64,000 nucleotides of DNA, taken from assembly GCA_023665325.1 (NCBI GenBank), contig JAMPED010000002.1:124001-188000 (forward strand). Direction: 5' to 3'. The notes beneath the pieces were generated by a model. That model was given only the letters and a program-made list of their open reading frames with translations. It ran no database searches and was not told the origin of the DNA. Shown one piece after another: positions 27,206 to 36,296 of the stretch. Source of the stretch: Acetobacter sp. (GTDB lineage Bacteria > Pseudomonadota > Alphaproteobacteria > RF32 > CAG-239). How positions within the stretch are numbered: the first letter of the stretch is position 1; each line of letters opens with the position of its first letter. The translations under genes were made by a program, and so were the position numbers.

Positions 27206-28699
27206 TTATACAATATTCGACATCTTATCGAAGTACACAACAGTTGTCTTCTGAGTATTCCCATCTATGTCTGCTATAGCGAAATATCTCGGCAAATTAT
27301 TTACTGGAATATTTTCTAAAATGTCTTGTAGTTCATTTATCCTTTCTGTCAAATTATCTGGGTTCTCTATATCATCATCTGCCCAATCAAAATCAAGACA
27401 TAAAACTGTGTCCATTGTCCGATTGTTCATAGCCTTGTCTATCATATGAGTAGCTGAAAAAGATAAATGGCGTGTAGACAATTTATCTGTCGAATAAATA
27501 GTAACTGTACACGGGAATTGTGTATCTGAAAACGAAACCTCTATGTCTTCTATAACATCCCCTGTCGAGTCTTTATTAAAACCTTCTTTTGAGAATGTTG
27601 CTTCTGGCATACCACCGTAAATTATGTAACTCGGAACATCTTGTGCAAAGAAAACAAAGACAGTCATACTGTCTCCGTAATCTGCATACAATGCTACGGG
27701 CAAGTCTCCTGATAATTCTTCGTTTATATACAAGTCTCTAATAGCTAACATTATTTGATTTGCCGACTGTTTTTCAGCATCCACTAATATATTAGCCCAA
27801 CGACAATCTTCTGCTGACTTCTTTGTTTTTGATTTGTGAAGTAATCTCGACACAATCGAGAAATAAGGCAAATCAGCGTAAAAAGAGCTTTTCATACTCT
27901 CAAAATAATCTTCGCCTAAAACTGAACGCAAGTTACGAAGCTGCTGCGTAACAGAAAGCTTATCGGAAATTTTCTTTACTGACTTTGACGATTTCTTCGT
28001 TATATAACAAAATGCCCCGTCGTAGTAAATAAAATAAATGTGCTTTGTTTCTATGTCTCCTGAATAAAAGGTTACCTCGAACTCTTCTTCATAGCCTAAT
28101 AGCTCTGTTTCTTCTTGCAACAACTTAGAATAAACCTTAGCAGCTTCTGCTACGTCATCAGCAGTAAGCTCTCCTGATATCTGAACAAAAGCCTTCTTAC
28201 TTGATAAGCACTTCCCTAAAAGATTTATATTTCTCGGGTCGTGTTGTGCAAGCTGTATAAACTTCTTATCTACTGTGTCTATTATATTTGGTAGCATCGT
28301 CTTGGAGCGTTCGGCATCTTGCTGTGTCAGTTTTTCAATAAATTCCCTTGCTGCCCCAAAGTCAGCTAACTCTGAATTTCCAGCATAAATCGTGACTTGA
28401 AAATCGTCCCCCAAGTTATATGACTTTATAAAATTATCTACAGCATTAGCTAATGCTAAATCAAAGCTCCTGTCATAAACATTGAAGTCATAAGAACCCA
28501 CAAACAAACGGAGTTCCGCGTTTGGTGCAGCAATAGCCCAAACCTTGTTAAATCGTGTATCAGTAATATGAGAATTAAAAAATCTTTGCAGATTTATGTC
28601 TGCCGTATCCTCAACAAAAGAATCCCCATCGTGGAAATAGCTTTCAGTAGCAGAACTTTGCGTTATCATATCCGAAATATAGCTATCTTGTGGTTTCAT
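27206..28699 (-). CDS. Third of three tandem head-protein paralogues
   Basis: 497 residues. It shares with the next two genes upstream a short N-terminal region ending in ATESYFHDGDSF (residues 17-28) and a later block IYYDGAFCYITKKSS with L-x4-S-x4-Q-x-R following. The conserved E|SYFHD site at residue 19 fits S/A-x-E cleavage by a phage prohead protease, so the first 19 residues may be a propeptide. Each copy is about 500 residues and the copies differ widely outside these blocks. Probable role: internal or minor head proteins packaged in the capsid. No enzymatic motif is visible. Confidence 0.6.
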   Translation of the reverse strand: MKPQDSYISDMITQSSATESYFHDGDSFVEDTADINLQRFFNSHITDTRFNKVWAIAAPNAELRLFVGSYDFNVYDRSFDLALANAVDNFIKSYNLGDDFQVTIYAGNSELADFGAAREFIEKLTQQDAERSKTMLPNIIDTVDKKFIQLAQHDPRNINLLGKCLSSKKAFVQISGELTADDVAEAAKVYSKLLQEETELLGYEEEFEVTFYSGDIETKHIYFIYYDGAFCYITKKSSKSVKKISDKLSVTQQLRNLRSVLGEDYFESMKSSFYADLPYFSIVSRLLHKSKTKKSAEDCRWANILVDAEKQSANQIMLAIRDLYINEELSGDLPVALYADYGDSMTVFVFFAQDVPSYIIYGGMPEATFSKEGFNKDSTGDVIEDIEVSFSDTQFPCTVTIYSTDKLSTRHLSFSATHMIDKAMNNRTMDTVLCLDFDWADDDIENPDNLTERINELQDILENIPVNNLPRYFAIADIDGNTQKTTVVYFDKMSNIV

Positions 28700-28708
28700 T
28701 TCTCATCC

Positions 28709-30226
28709 TCAATAAATGTTTCCAAAAGTCGGTCCGAAGTCAATAATCTTGTCCAATGCTGGAGCACCTTTCGGTGCCATAGTTATAGCATAAAATCTTG
28801 GCATAGTTGCTACATCTAGTTTCGATAAAATCGATTTGAGTGCTTTTCGTATCCTCTGTATAAATTGTTGAAGTGCGTTCGGTGTCGTGCTTTCTGGCTC
28901 CAGTACGGCAACCATAAGACAATCTTCGTACCTCGACATAAACTTTCTGTTTGTCATATATAAACTGAAAGCAGTATTTAACATTTTACTTTTGTCTAAC
29001 GAATAAGCATCTGTAACTTGTACTTGTGAGCCTTCCGGCAAATCGTACTTAATAATATCAGACAACGCATATGTATTATACCCGTTTAGCACAATCTCAC
29101 TTTTTTCTAAGTCGTGAATAATGACCTCAGTTCCCGGCAAAATAACAGCCAAATAATTCGGCTCTTCATCTCTTGATATTGCATCATCTCTTGTCGAGTC
29201 AGTTATAATGCAAATCGGCGTTGTCTGTAAAAGTTCTCCGTCGTCTACTAACTCTTTCGCTAATTTAGCTACTTGGCGTATATGCTGAAGTGCTAAATCT
29301 TTTCCGTAAGCAATAATCTCAATCAACTGTGTTGACGACGTAAAGTTAAATGGTACTTGTGCTGTATTACAAGCCTCTTCGAGCATTCTGCGAAATGTTG
29401 CAGTAAAAGATATGTCCGAGAACTTAGAAAGACCCACATCAAAAATCGGTTGACGTAACTTTTCTCTTATTACACCCATCTGTTGATAAGCAGATGTCTT
29501 TCCCGTCAACCTATTTGTCAGCTTTGCGTTACGCTTAGTTAAATAAAAGAAGTCTCCATCGTAGTATAAAAAGTACACTAACAGCGAACGCTCTGTAAAA
29601 GTGATTACTACTTCAAATTCTTTGTCAAACTCTATATTGCGACAAATATCCCCGACAATATCAGAAAACTGCTCTACAATATCCATAAAATTGTCTTGAC
29701 TCATACTGTTCGAATATTGAGAACCTACTCTAAGTGTGAATTTCTTTGGTGTAATTGTTGTCAGTCTGTGATTGTTTGGCGTTAACTTACTTGACATCGA
29801 GTTGATAGCTGTCTGCAACACCTGTTCAGCAGTCATCAATGAGTTTGATTGTGAGTTTGTAGGCTCGTCTGGTACATTGTCAGCGCGGGCTAGCAGCTGT
29901 CTAGCTACCCCATTAAATAGTTGAGAGCCTTTCGCGCGGACATCAACTACGAAATCATCGTCTAATTGAAAGTCCTGCACTATGTCGTTTATGATATTAC
30001 CGATAGTGCTTAACGTTGTCTTATTGAAGCCTGTCAGTACTATGTCCATCTTAGCGACTGGTTCTGACGAAATAGAAACTGACTGAAAATCGTTCTTCAA
30101 TTTTTCCGTAAAATACTCTTTGAGATTTACACCTTCGAGTTCTTCCGTAAAAGCGTCGGCATCGTGGAAATAACTTTCCTTGCTTGCAAAGATAAGAGAA
30201 TTTATCTGTTCGTTTGAATAATTCAT
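28709..30226 (-). CDS. Second of three tandem head-protein paralogues
   Basis: 505 residues from the ATG at 30226 (MNYSNEQINS). An earlier in-frame start at 30262 lies inside the upstream gene, while AAGGAG sits 6 bases before 30226. It has ASKESYFHDADAF at residues 14-26 and LYYDGDFFYLTKRNAK near 230. The cleavage-like site S-K-E|S at residue 17 lines up with those of the other copies. The middle carries an unremarkable alpha/beta mixture. It arose by tandem duplication with its neighbours. Confidence 0.6.
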   Translation of the reverse strand: MNYSNEQINSLIFASKESYFHDADAFTEELEGVNLKEYFTEKLKNDFQSVSISSEPVAKMDIVLTGFNKTTLSTIGNIINDIVQDFQLDDDFVVDVRAKGSQLFNGVARQLLARADNVPDEPTNSQSNSLMTAEQVLQTAINSMSSKLTPNNHRLTTITPKKFTLRVGSQYSNSMSQDNFMDIVEQFSDIVGDICRNIEFDKEFEVVITFTERSLLVYFLYYDGDFFYLTKRNAKLTNRLTGKTSAYQQMGVIREKLRQPIFDVGLSKFSDISFTATFRRMLEEACNTAQVPFNFTSSTQLIEIIAYGKDLALQHIRQVAKLAKELVDDGELLQTTPICIITDSTRDDAISRDEEPNYLAVILPGTEVIIHDLEKSEIVLNGYNTYALSDIIKYDLPEGSQVQVTDAYSLDKSKMLNTAFSLYMTNRKFMSRYEDCLMVAVLEPESTTPNALQQFIQRIRKALKSILSKLDVATMPRFYAITMAPKGAPALDKIIDFGPTFGNIY

Positions 30227-30236
30227 TCTTTTCTCC

Positions 30237-31817
30237 TTATACAAGCGAATAAATAGACCCAAAGTCTACAATCGTGCCGCGATACCCGCCTGGCGTCACG
30301 TATGAAATTACATACCACACTGGTGCCGAAGATACAGCAGTCAGCTTAAAGAATTGAGATATCTTCTTTCTTATCTCCATTGCTTGTTTCGGCGGGAACT
30401 GGAAATTAAAAGCATTTTCACTGTCTGTGACGGCGATTAAAAGAGCTTCGTCGTTTGGGTTATACTTTGTTGCTGAAATAACGCTTCTTGCATACTGCGA
30501 GTAATTCCCATTAAACAAATAATTAAGTGCGTGCGCACCTGCAACCGATATATCGTCATCGTACTTGAACAGTTGTTTCATTTCGTCTATAAAATCTGAT
30601 TGCGCACCGTTGACTAATTTACTGTCCATAGCTAACGGCTGTATAATCGGAGTTTTACTGCAAGCCGCCATACCGCCAATACAACAGTAATGAAGCGTTT
30701 CCCCGTCACTATAAGAGCCGAGAAAGAATATAAGTAACGATTTTACTAAATCTCCGTCTTGATACGCTTCGTAAATTTTCTGCGCGTATTCTTCGATTTT
30801 GAGCGGCACGTTTTGCTCTGAATAAGCGATTGCTTGTATAACGATTATTTTTTGAGAACGCGACGGCTCTGGTCCGAATGCTTCTCTTTGGTGAATAACT
30901 TGCGCCATTTCTTTGAAATCCGTGGCAAATGGAATAATCGAAATAGCAGCTACGTCGAGTGCTCCGGCGTCCAATCCGAGTATATTCTTCAATTCTCTTG
31001 CTTGTGAAGCAATAGACACGCGCTCGCCTAACTGATTTGCAGAAGCCGCATTGCGCTTTGTTACATAAAAGAATGCTCCGTCATAATAGACATAAATCGG
31101 CGTCGTTCTACCAAGCTCGTCTTTGATAGCGAGTTCAAAGTCTTTATCTGCCTCGTCAAAGTGTAACTGCTTTACTTGTTCTTCTAAATGTTTGACGCAA
31201 GTTCTAGCAAAGTCATCATAAAGTTTTTGTATTGCTTTTCGGTCAGTCATCTCTTTCGAGTCAAACTTTGCTACCCGTATCTCATATTTATCGTCTGCCA
31301 CAGTAGATATATCATAAATGCCAAACTCGTTTTGCTTTTTTATAGCGTCAATCGCGTTTAATATAATGTCATTTATCGCCTGCTTAATCCTTTGCTTATC
31401 ATAAAATTTGCTGTCAATCGGCGTTGCGTCTGAATAAAGTTTTTGCGCACTTTCATTGATTATCTGATTTTTCCTGTCCGTTTCCGCGATTACAGTAAAA
31501 TCTTTGTCTAAATCATTCTCGTCGATTAACTTCCTTAACGCTTCTACGACATCATCGTAAATATCATTGAACTTTGTGCCTTCTTCAAATTTCAAGAATA
31601 AAGTAGCAACGGGATACTTCGTTGCTACTGCTTTTTGATAGTTTTTCAGTTTTCCAAAGTAAGCATTAAAATCTATATCTTCCGTGTCATCAAGAAATAA
31701 CCCCGCGTCGTGAAAATAACTTTCAGTGGAAGAAAATTTTTTACATACTCCGCTTTTCCGAGAGTTCTCACTCTCAAAAATCTTCTCTATGATTTCTCTA
31801 TCTGAATAACTTGACAT
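30237..31817 (-). CDS. First of three tandem head-protein paralogues
   Basis: 526 residues. It starts with YSDREIIEKIF, shared with the 127-residue protein at 33414 (YSDKEILAQLF), and has SSTESYFHDAGLF at residues 29-41 and VYYDGAFFYVTKRNAA near 250. The longer N-terminus before the S-T-E|S site (32 residues) would be a slightly longer propeptide than in the next two copies. It heads the triplet and has a promoter-like motif 19 bases upstream, so all three are probably made from one transcript. Confidence 0.6.
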   Translation of the reverse strand: MSSYSDREIIEKIFESENSRKSGVCKKFSSTESYFHDAGLFLDDTEDIDFNAYFGKLKNYQKAVATKYPVATLFLKFEEGTKFNDIYDDVVEALRKLIDENDLDKDFTVIAETDRKNQIINESAQKLYSDATPIDSKFYDKQRIKQAINDIILNAIDAIKKQNEFGIYDISTVADDKYEIRVAKFDSKEMTDRKAIQKLYDDFARTCVKHLEEQVKQLHFDEADKDFELAIKDELGRTTPIYVYYDGAFFYVTKRNAASANQLGERVSIASQARELKNILGLDAGALDVAAISIIPFATDFKEMAQVIHQREAFGPEPSRSQKIIVIQAIAYSEQNVPLKIEEYAQKIYEAYQDGDLVKSLLIFFLGSYSDGETLHYCCIGGMAACSKTPIIQPLAMDSKLVNGAQSDFIDEMKQLFKYDDDISVAGAHALNYLFNGNYSQYARSVISATKYNPNDEALLIAVTDSENAFNFQFPPKQAMEIRKKISQFFKLTAVSSAPVWYVISYVTPGGYRGTIVDFGSIYSLV

Positions 31818-31835
31818 ACTCTTTTATTTCTCCTG

Positions 31836-31853
31836 CTATACTCAATATTACAT
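31836..31853 (-). promoter_or_regulatory. Repeated late-promoter-like motif (diverged)
   Basis: Minus strand TGTAATATTGAGTATAGC. The core AATATTGA is kept but the ends differ from the consensus. It lies 19 bases before the ATG at 31817, with the usual AGGAG between. Confidence 0.45.
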
Positions 31854-31997
31854 TGCATAACTCTTAGCATTACACATAGCATATTATAGCATACGCACGC
31901 GCAATAGTTAAGTAAACAAGTTATACCTCTTCACTGTTGTACTCAAGAGTACATCAAAAATATAAGAAAAATATAATAATCAGATAAAATAAGAATA

Positions 31998-32532
31998 CTA
32001 AAATTCTTGGAATACTTTATCTTTCATTATTCCATTTGAATATGAAGTAACAGATAAGTCAAACTGTACTGAAGTACTAATAGAAAAACTCGAATTTGCT
32101 AACCACAACTTATTGTCTCCGTTAGTCCAACAAACAGTATCTACTCCAAGAGAAAGACTACCAGAATAACCCTGAAACATATCTGAAGCTAACTCCCCGC
32201 CACAAGGACAAGTTAATCTAGCAAAAGAAGTAACTCCGTCAATATTCTTAGAATTAAATCTGTCACAAAACCAAGTCTTAAATTCTGGAAAAGAGTACTC
32301 TTTTGACGTTGCCAATAAGGCAACAATAAAAAATTTATATAACGTCGAATAAGTGCTCGCTGAACCAAAACAAAATATATGTCTATAAAGTCCTATTCCC
32401 GCCGGCTTATTCTTTAGGTCTGTATAGCTCCCACTAAACGCTACAGAGTGAAGCCCCCCCCGTGAGCGAGCCGCTTATATCAATACTGTCGCATTGAATA
32501 GCACCAAGCTGTGTAGTCTTATTACCTTTCAT
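31998..32532 (-). CDS. Phase-variable small fibre-like gene, currently out of frame
   Basis: From ATG 32532 (AGGAG upstream) the leader MKGNKTTQLGAIQC leads to 8 G (32461-32454). In this state translation stops after 32 residues at TAG. With 7 or 10 G it runs to 31998 and gives 177-178 residues: after the Gly codons comes SVAFSGSYTDLKNKP, a fibre-repeat motif also seen in the next gene, then a domain with several Cys (LTCPCGG). One base lost would switch it ON. The full remote frame has no stop, so it is under selection or was recently functional. Confidence 0.7.
32454..32461 (-). repeat. Poly-G tract, 8 G on coding strand
   Basis: Lies 24 codons after the start of the gene at 32532. Length 8 is OFF and 7 or 10 would be ON. 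Confidence 0.9.
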
Positions 32533-32550
32533 AGTTGTCTCCTTTTCTTA

Positions 32551-33044
32551 TTATTTAACTCCCCATATATTTGTTATGACCATTGTAGCAATATCATTTA
32601 TATCTGAAGAAATAAAGGTGCCACCATTCCAAGCTAACTTTATTCCTCCAGTAAATGTGCAAGATATCTCAAATCTTGTGCCTCTATCTGACATAATAAT
32701 GCTTGCAAATAGCCCATTTCCTGCTACTATATCAACATAAGTACCTGTACGAATAAAAGTGATATCTGCATTCGTGGTCACATCCCTCGTTAATCTAATT
32801 TGTGCTTCTACAATAAAAAATAAAAATTGCGAAACTGTGTAACCAGACTTCAACGAAATAGTCTTAAGATCACCTCCCGAAAACGTCGTTCTGGTACTAA
32901 ACACATTTGTTATGCCGCCAATAGTTGGCTTATTTTTCAAGTCGTTATACGAGCCCGAAAATGCAACAGCAGCGAGAGACCCCCCCCCACTGTCAACGAG
33001 TCACAAGCCACAGCACCAAGTTCTGTCGTTTTATTATTCTTCAT
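32551..33044 (-). CDS. Phase-variable small fibre-like gene, currently out of frame
   Basis: ATG 33044 (overlapping the end of the upstream gene) begins MKNNKTTELGAVAC and reaches 9 G at 32988-32980. The present frame ends after 35 residues at TGA. With 10 or 7 G it becomes 163-164 residues: Gly-Gly, then AAVAFSGSYNDLKNKPTIGG, then a beta-rich domain (FLFFIVEAQIRLTRDVTTN) ending at 32551. The downstream part also has a TTG that could act as a start, but no ribosome site precedes it. A single G gained turns it ON. Confidence 0.7.
32980..32988 (-). repeat. Poly-G tract, 9 G on coding strand
   Basis: Position corresponds to residues 19-22 of the gene at 33044. Length 9 is OFF and 7 or 10 would be ON. 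Confidence 0.9.
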
Positions 33045-33414
33045 CTTTATCTATAACTCCTGCGTCTTCCTGCTTCTTGAGAAAATAGTCCCCGTGCGTA
33101 TTGAATATTATATCGCACAAGTCCCGCACAAACTTATGACAAAGTGGCGTCATATCGTCAAATATTGCATCCACCTTTTTGCTGTCTTCTGGAAATCTCG
33201 TCGCTCCTGTTTCTGGAAAGTTGAACTCTGTGTCTTTCCATTCTTTCTTTACTTGGTCAAACAGCTTACCAAACATAAGCGGCTCAATAAAGTCTTCTCT
33301 CAGCTTGCTTGTCAACGCCATAAGAGATTCTTTCGACAAAGACGGAGCAGAACGAACAGACTCGTTAGCTGGAAACAACTGTGCAAGTATTTCCTTATCT
33401 GAATAATTTTTCAT
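33034..33414 (-). CDS. Small protein sharing the N-terminus of the head paralogues
   Basis: 126 residues from ATG 33414, chosen because AGGAG lies 5 bases upstream (a GTG two codons earlier is too close to it). It begins MKNYSDKEILAQLF, like the 526-residue paralogue, and has two A/S-x-E|S sites, ANE|S at 18 and SKE|S at 29. The rest is a helical, acidic domain. It is probably another virion protein processed by the prohead protease, perhaps a shortened copy that kept only the sorting sequence. Confidence 0.55.
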   Translation of the reverse strand: MKNYSDKEILAQLFPANESVRSAPSLSKESLMALTSKLREDFIEPLMFGKLFDQVKKEWKDTEFNFPETGATRFPEDSKKVDAIFDDMTPLCHKFVRDLCDIIFNTHGDYFLKKQEDAGVIDKDEE

Positions 33415-33423
33415 ATACACTCC

Positions 33424-35112
33424 TTATTTTCTTCCTGCTATAATATCTCGCATTCTGTTATACGAAATACTTCTGTCGCAGATTTTATTATACAACGCTG
33501 GACTTATTTTATAAGCTCGTACAAGTTGCTCAATTTGACGAGAATTAAATCCTTTCAAAGCTATTTTGTCAAGTGGTACTCCTAAAAGCTTTCCTCTTAA
33601 TATTTGCTCTAATGCGTCTGGGGCAAATGTCTTATATGGCAACAAATCCACATTGTTCTTGGTATAAGCCCTTGCAATTATTTCTATCGCTTTATAAGAC
33701 AATAACGGGTCTGTTAATTGCACCAACACTTCTGCGGGTAGCCCGTTCTTATATGCTTGTCCAAGCTCTTCGATTTGCTCTGGCGTATTTTCTGGTGTTA
33801 CATATGGTTGTACATCAGCGCCAATCTCTCTACAAATAGAAAGAGCAAATTCTTGGTCTTCGTCAAATACTTGCTTTCCGTCGTAATAAGAATTGACTGC
33901 CTCTGTAGCTGCGGAATCCTCAGCAAACTTTCCTGTATTAAAATAATGACGAATTACATTCAATACTCGTACATAATTAGCTGACTTTTCGTCAAAGTAA
34001 TATGACTTCAACAACCGACTACCATCTGAAAAATCAAGACTGCATCTGTCGCCTTTTCGTATAAAATATGTGAGTCTGTCGTACTGCTTATCAGTTGGTA
34101 CAAATGATACATCTATCTCAATGCTTCCTGATTGATAGTCAACACGTATTGCTCCCGTATCGTGAACAAACTTCACAATTGCATCGGAAGTGTACTCAAA
34201 TGTCTCGTCTGTATATACTTTGCCAATTTCTCTATGGTCTTGAACTCTTCGTCCCTGACCAGCCGAAAAATCAAGCATACGCCCGTCTCGAAGAACATAA
34301 CCACAAAATGCTGGCTGATAAGTTACCCCAAACATATCCACAGCTCTCTGTTCAACAGATATGCCTTCATAGGACTCGTGTGCGCCATCAGTAGCTGCCG
34401 GCTGCTCGCCGTCTGGGCTTTGTGCTGCTTGGTCTTGTGCTTGTGGTTGTTCAGTTGGTTGCTCAACAACTTTTTCTGGCTTGCTGAGTATCTTTTCGTC
34501 TGTTATATCATTCAGTGCTGGACGAATAATCCTATCAAAAAGCTGCTTCTTATTCTTCCATATATCTACTATATAGTTAAATAAAGTTCTTGCTACTTTT
34601 GTTGTCCAAAGTTTATTGCTTAAAACATAAAGTATGTGCTTACAGCAGCCTTTTTGATTGTTTGGGTTCGTTATGGGGGCTGGTCGCGCCTCTGGACGGC
34701 CTGCGTTATCGTCACTCAACGTCATCGCGTGACCAAACCTATAAGCCCAATCTGGGCACGTACACGATGCTTTAATATCATCAGTGCTTATCGCCGCCAT
34801 AAGCACTTTTTGAAATGTTGGAACAGAGAATTGCGACTTAGCCAATGCTTGATTAAGTTTATCAAGAAACTTATCTATCTGTATGGTTATAGTATAATCA
34901 TCCGTCTTGCCGTGTACTGGAATACTAAATAAATAGTTTCCTGTCTTAAAGAGCATATTCGCATCCTGCTCTACCCATCCGCTACTTGCGCTATCCAAAG
35001 ACGTTTGTTTGCGAGAATCAAAACGGTTGCCCCCGTTTTTATACTTGGGCAACTGTTTCCCTTGGGCGACAAATGCTGACGCCTTTTGTGCTTCAAAAGA
35101 CGACTTTGTCAT
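33424..35112 (-). CDS. Virion-associated protein with SWIM-like zinc motif
   Basis: 562 residues. Residues 100-165 contain SCTCPDW and, about 40 residues on, CCKHIL, which is the C-x-C...C-x-H pattern of SWIM zinc fingers, used for DNA or protein binding. The middle is a Gln/Pro/Ala-rich linker (PTEQPQAQDQAAQ), then AHE|SYEG, which could be cut by the prohead protease. The C-terminal half is helical and alpha/beta. It starts within the stop of the neck candidate, so the two are co-translated. Function unknown; a connector or packaged DNA-binding protein is plausible. Confidence 0.6.
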   Translation of the reverse strand: MTKSSFEAQKASAFVAQGKQLPKYKNGGNRFDSRKQTSLDSASSGWVEQDANMLFKTGNYLFSIPVHGKTDDYTITIQIDKFLDKLNQALAKSQFSVPTFQKVLMAAISTDDIKASCTCPDWAYRFGHAMTLSDDNAGRPEARPAPITNPNNQKGCCKHILYVLSNKLWTTKVARTLFNYIVDIWKNKKQLFDRIIRPALNDITDEKILSKPEKVVEQPTEQPQAQDQAAQSPDGEQPAATDGAHESYEGISVEQRAVDMFGVTYQPAFCGYVLRDGRMLDFSAGQGRRVQDHREIGKVYTDETFEYTSDAIVKFVHDTGAIRVDYQSGSIEIDVSFVPTDKQYDRLTYFIRKGDRCSLDFSDGSRLLKSYYFDEKSANYVRVLNVIRHYFNTGKFAEDSAATEAVNSYYDGKQVFDEDQEFALSICREIGADVQPYVTPENTPEQIEELGQAYKNGLPAEVLVQLTDPLLSYKAIEIIARAYTKNNVDLLPYKTFAPDALEQILRGKLLGVPLDKIALKGFNSRQIEQLVRAYKISPALYNKICDRSISYNRMRDIIAGRK

Positions 35113-35822
35113 ACAATTCTAGCTCCTGTAAGTGGCTTCAACTCTTCGTATAGTTTATCTAGCTCAGCGAGCCCTTCTGCCAATATTTCGCTATTTACAG
35201 TAGCTGGACTGTTAGCAACAGAATACTTGGCTCTCCAGCGCCCTATAATTACTTTTCCGTGTGCTGTCGCAAGACGAATTAAATACGTTGTCCATACATT
35301 GCTCGGCAAATCTTCTACACACTGTATCTCTGGACGATAAAGTATAGTTATATGCGTCGGCTTAACGCCAGCATAACTAACCATTAGCGTCCCCTTATAC
35401 AAATCGTGAAAATAATTCAATTCTGCTTGAACAGTGTTCTGAGCCATAGCACGAACAGCGTAACTTGCCTGCATTTGAAGAACACCATTCAATGATGCTG
35501 AACCAGCACTTCCTGCTGTCGTTCCAACACCTACGCTAGCAGACAAATAAAACGGGTCAAGGCTTGTTCCTGCGCTGACACCGTAAGGTACTTCTGCACG
35601 AAGTACACAATCTATGCTTGAAATTTTATACTTCTTTACATCTATAATCTCGGAGTATGGCAATATCAGCATAGACGGCGTATCTACTTTATCGACAAGC
35701 TCGTCAAGCGACATTTGAACAAGATTTCCTACATCTTCTTCGCTAAGCTCAATACGAGTATTAAGACCTTTTATTTTACCGAGTCTAAATGTAACTCGTT
35801 CTATGGCTTGCTTTGTAGTCAA
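35109..35822 (-). CDS. Neck/connector-like structural protein (candidate)
   Basis: 237 residues. The start is TTG at 35822 with GGAGG 7-8 bases upstream. The N-terminal helices (ERVTFRLGKIKGLNTRIELSEEDVGNLVQMSLDEL) are followed by a beta part, a Gly/Ser/Ala-rich loop (SVGVGTTAGSAGSASLNG) and a C-terminal helical pair with WTTYLIRLATAHGKVIIGRWRAKY. Neck proteins often have such helix pairs with a central beta sheet. It follows a promoter motif and precedes the SWIM-containing gene. The assignment to the neck is by position and general shape. Confidence 0.45.
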   Translation of the reverse strand: MTTKQAIERVTFRLGKIKGLNTRIELSEEDVGNLVQMSLDELVDKVDTPSMLILPYSEIIDVKKYKISSIDCVLRAEVPYGVSAGTSLDPFYLSASVGVGTTAGSAGSASLNGVLQMQASYAVRAMAQNTVQAELNYFHDLYKGTLMVSYAGVKPTHITILYRPEIQCVEDLPSNVWTTYLIRLATAHGKVIIGRWRAKYSVANSPATVNSEILAEGLAELDKLYEELKPLTGARIV

Positions 35823-35842
35823 CTTATTACCTCCGTTAATTT

Positions 35843-35860
35843 ACTTACATACAATATTAC
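35843..35860 (-). promoter_or_regulatory. Repeated late-promoter-like motif (diverged)
   Basis: Minus strand TGTAATATTGTATGTAAG. It keeps AATATTG and GTAA. It is 21 bases before the TTG start at 35822, just downstream of the in-frame variable gene. Confidence 0.45.
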
Positions 35861-35880
35861 ATATAATCACTCATCATATT

Positions 35881-36279
35881 CTATATAACCGTATAACCGT
35901 ATGGTACTGGACGAGCCCATTCTATAATAGCCTGCCCCACATAACTTCCGTTTATGTAACACCCGAGCTCGTCATCTTCTGGACGCATACATCTAACAAT
36001 AGCTAAGTCACGTAACCGTAAAATGACACCTCCCATATAATAAATATGCAGTGCAACATCGGCATTGGAAACTTTAGTATATGGGCTCCACATCCCAAAA
36101 TAATCAGAATATCTTCCTGAAAACGACGAAATTTTTACAAGAAAGAAATATTGTGGAATGCTTTGCTCTTTTACTGTAATGAGTTCTGTCTCTACTCTAT
36201 CGTGCTCTAATAGAACCCCCCCCGTTCTCAACGAAATACACTCTATTGCACCAAGTTCTGTTGTCTTTGTTTGTTTCAT
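35881..36279 (-). CDS. Phase-variable small fibre-like gene, currently in frame
   Basis: 132 residues, intact. ATG 36279 opens with MKQTKTTELGAIEC, then ISLRTGG where the 8 G (36223-36216) encode Thr(3rd base)-Gly-Gly-Val. The rest is a beta-rich domain (FFLVKISSFSGRYSDYFG, then LRLRDLAIVRCM) ending near 35881. It is one of only two members currently ON. The gene is immediately followed by the neck-operon promoter motif. Likely a small fibre or tip protein on the virion. Confidence 0.75.
   Translation of the reverse strand: MKQTKTTELGAIECISLRTGGVLLEHDRVETELITVKEQSIPQYFFLVKISSFSGRYSDYFGMWSPYTKVSNADVALHIYYMGGVILRLRDLAIVRCMRPEDDELGCYINGSYVGQAIIEWARPVPYGYTVI
36216..36223 (-). repeat. Poly-G tract, 8 G on coding strand, in frame
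   Basis: Located 19 codons after the start of the gene at 36279. Length 8 is ON and loss or gain of one base would stop translation early. Confidence 0.9.
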
Positions 36280-36296
36280 AAAACAATCTCCTAAAT

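Noticed and set aside
31854..31997. Palindrome TGTACTC-AA-GAGTACA as a terminator or operator
   Set aside because: The stem is short with almost no loop and no U-tract follows. It may be chance in AT-rich spacer.
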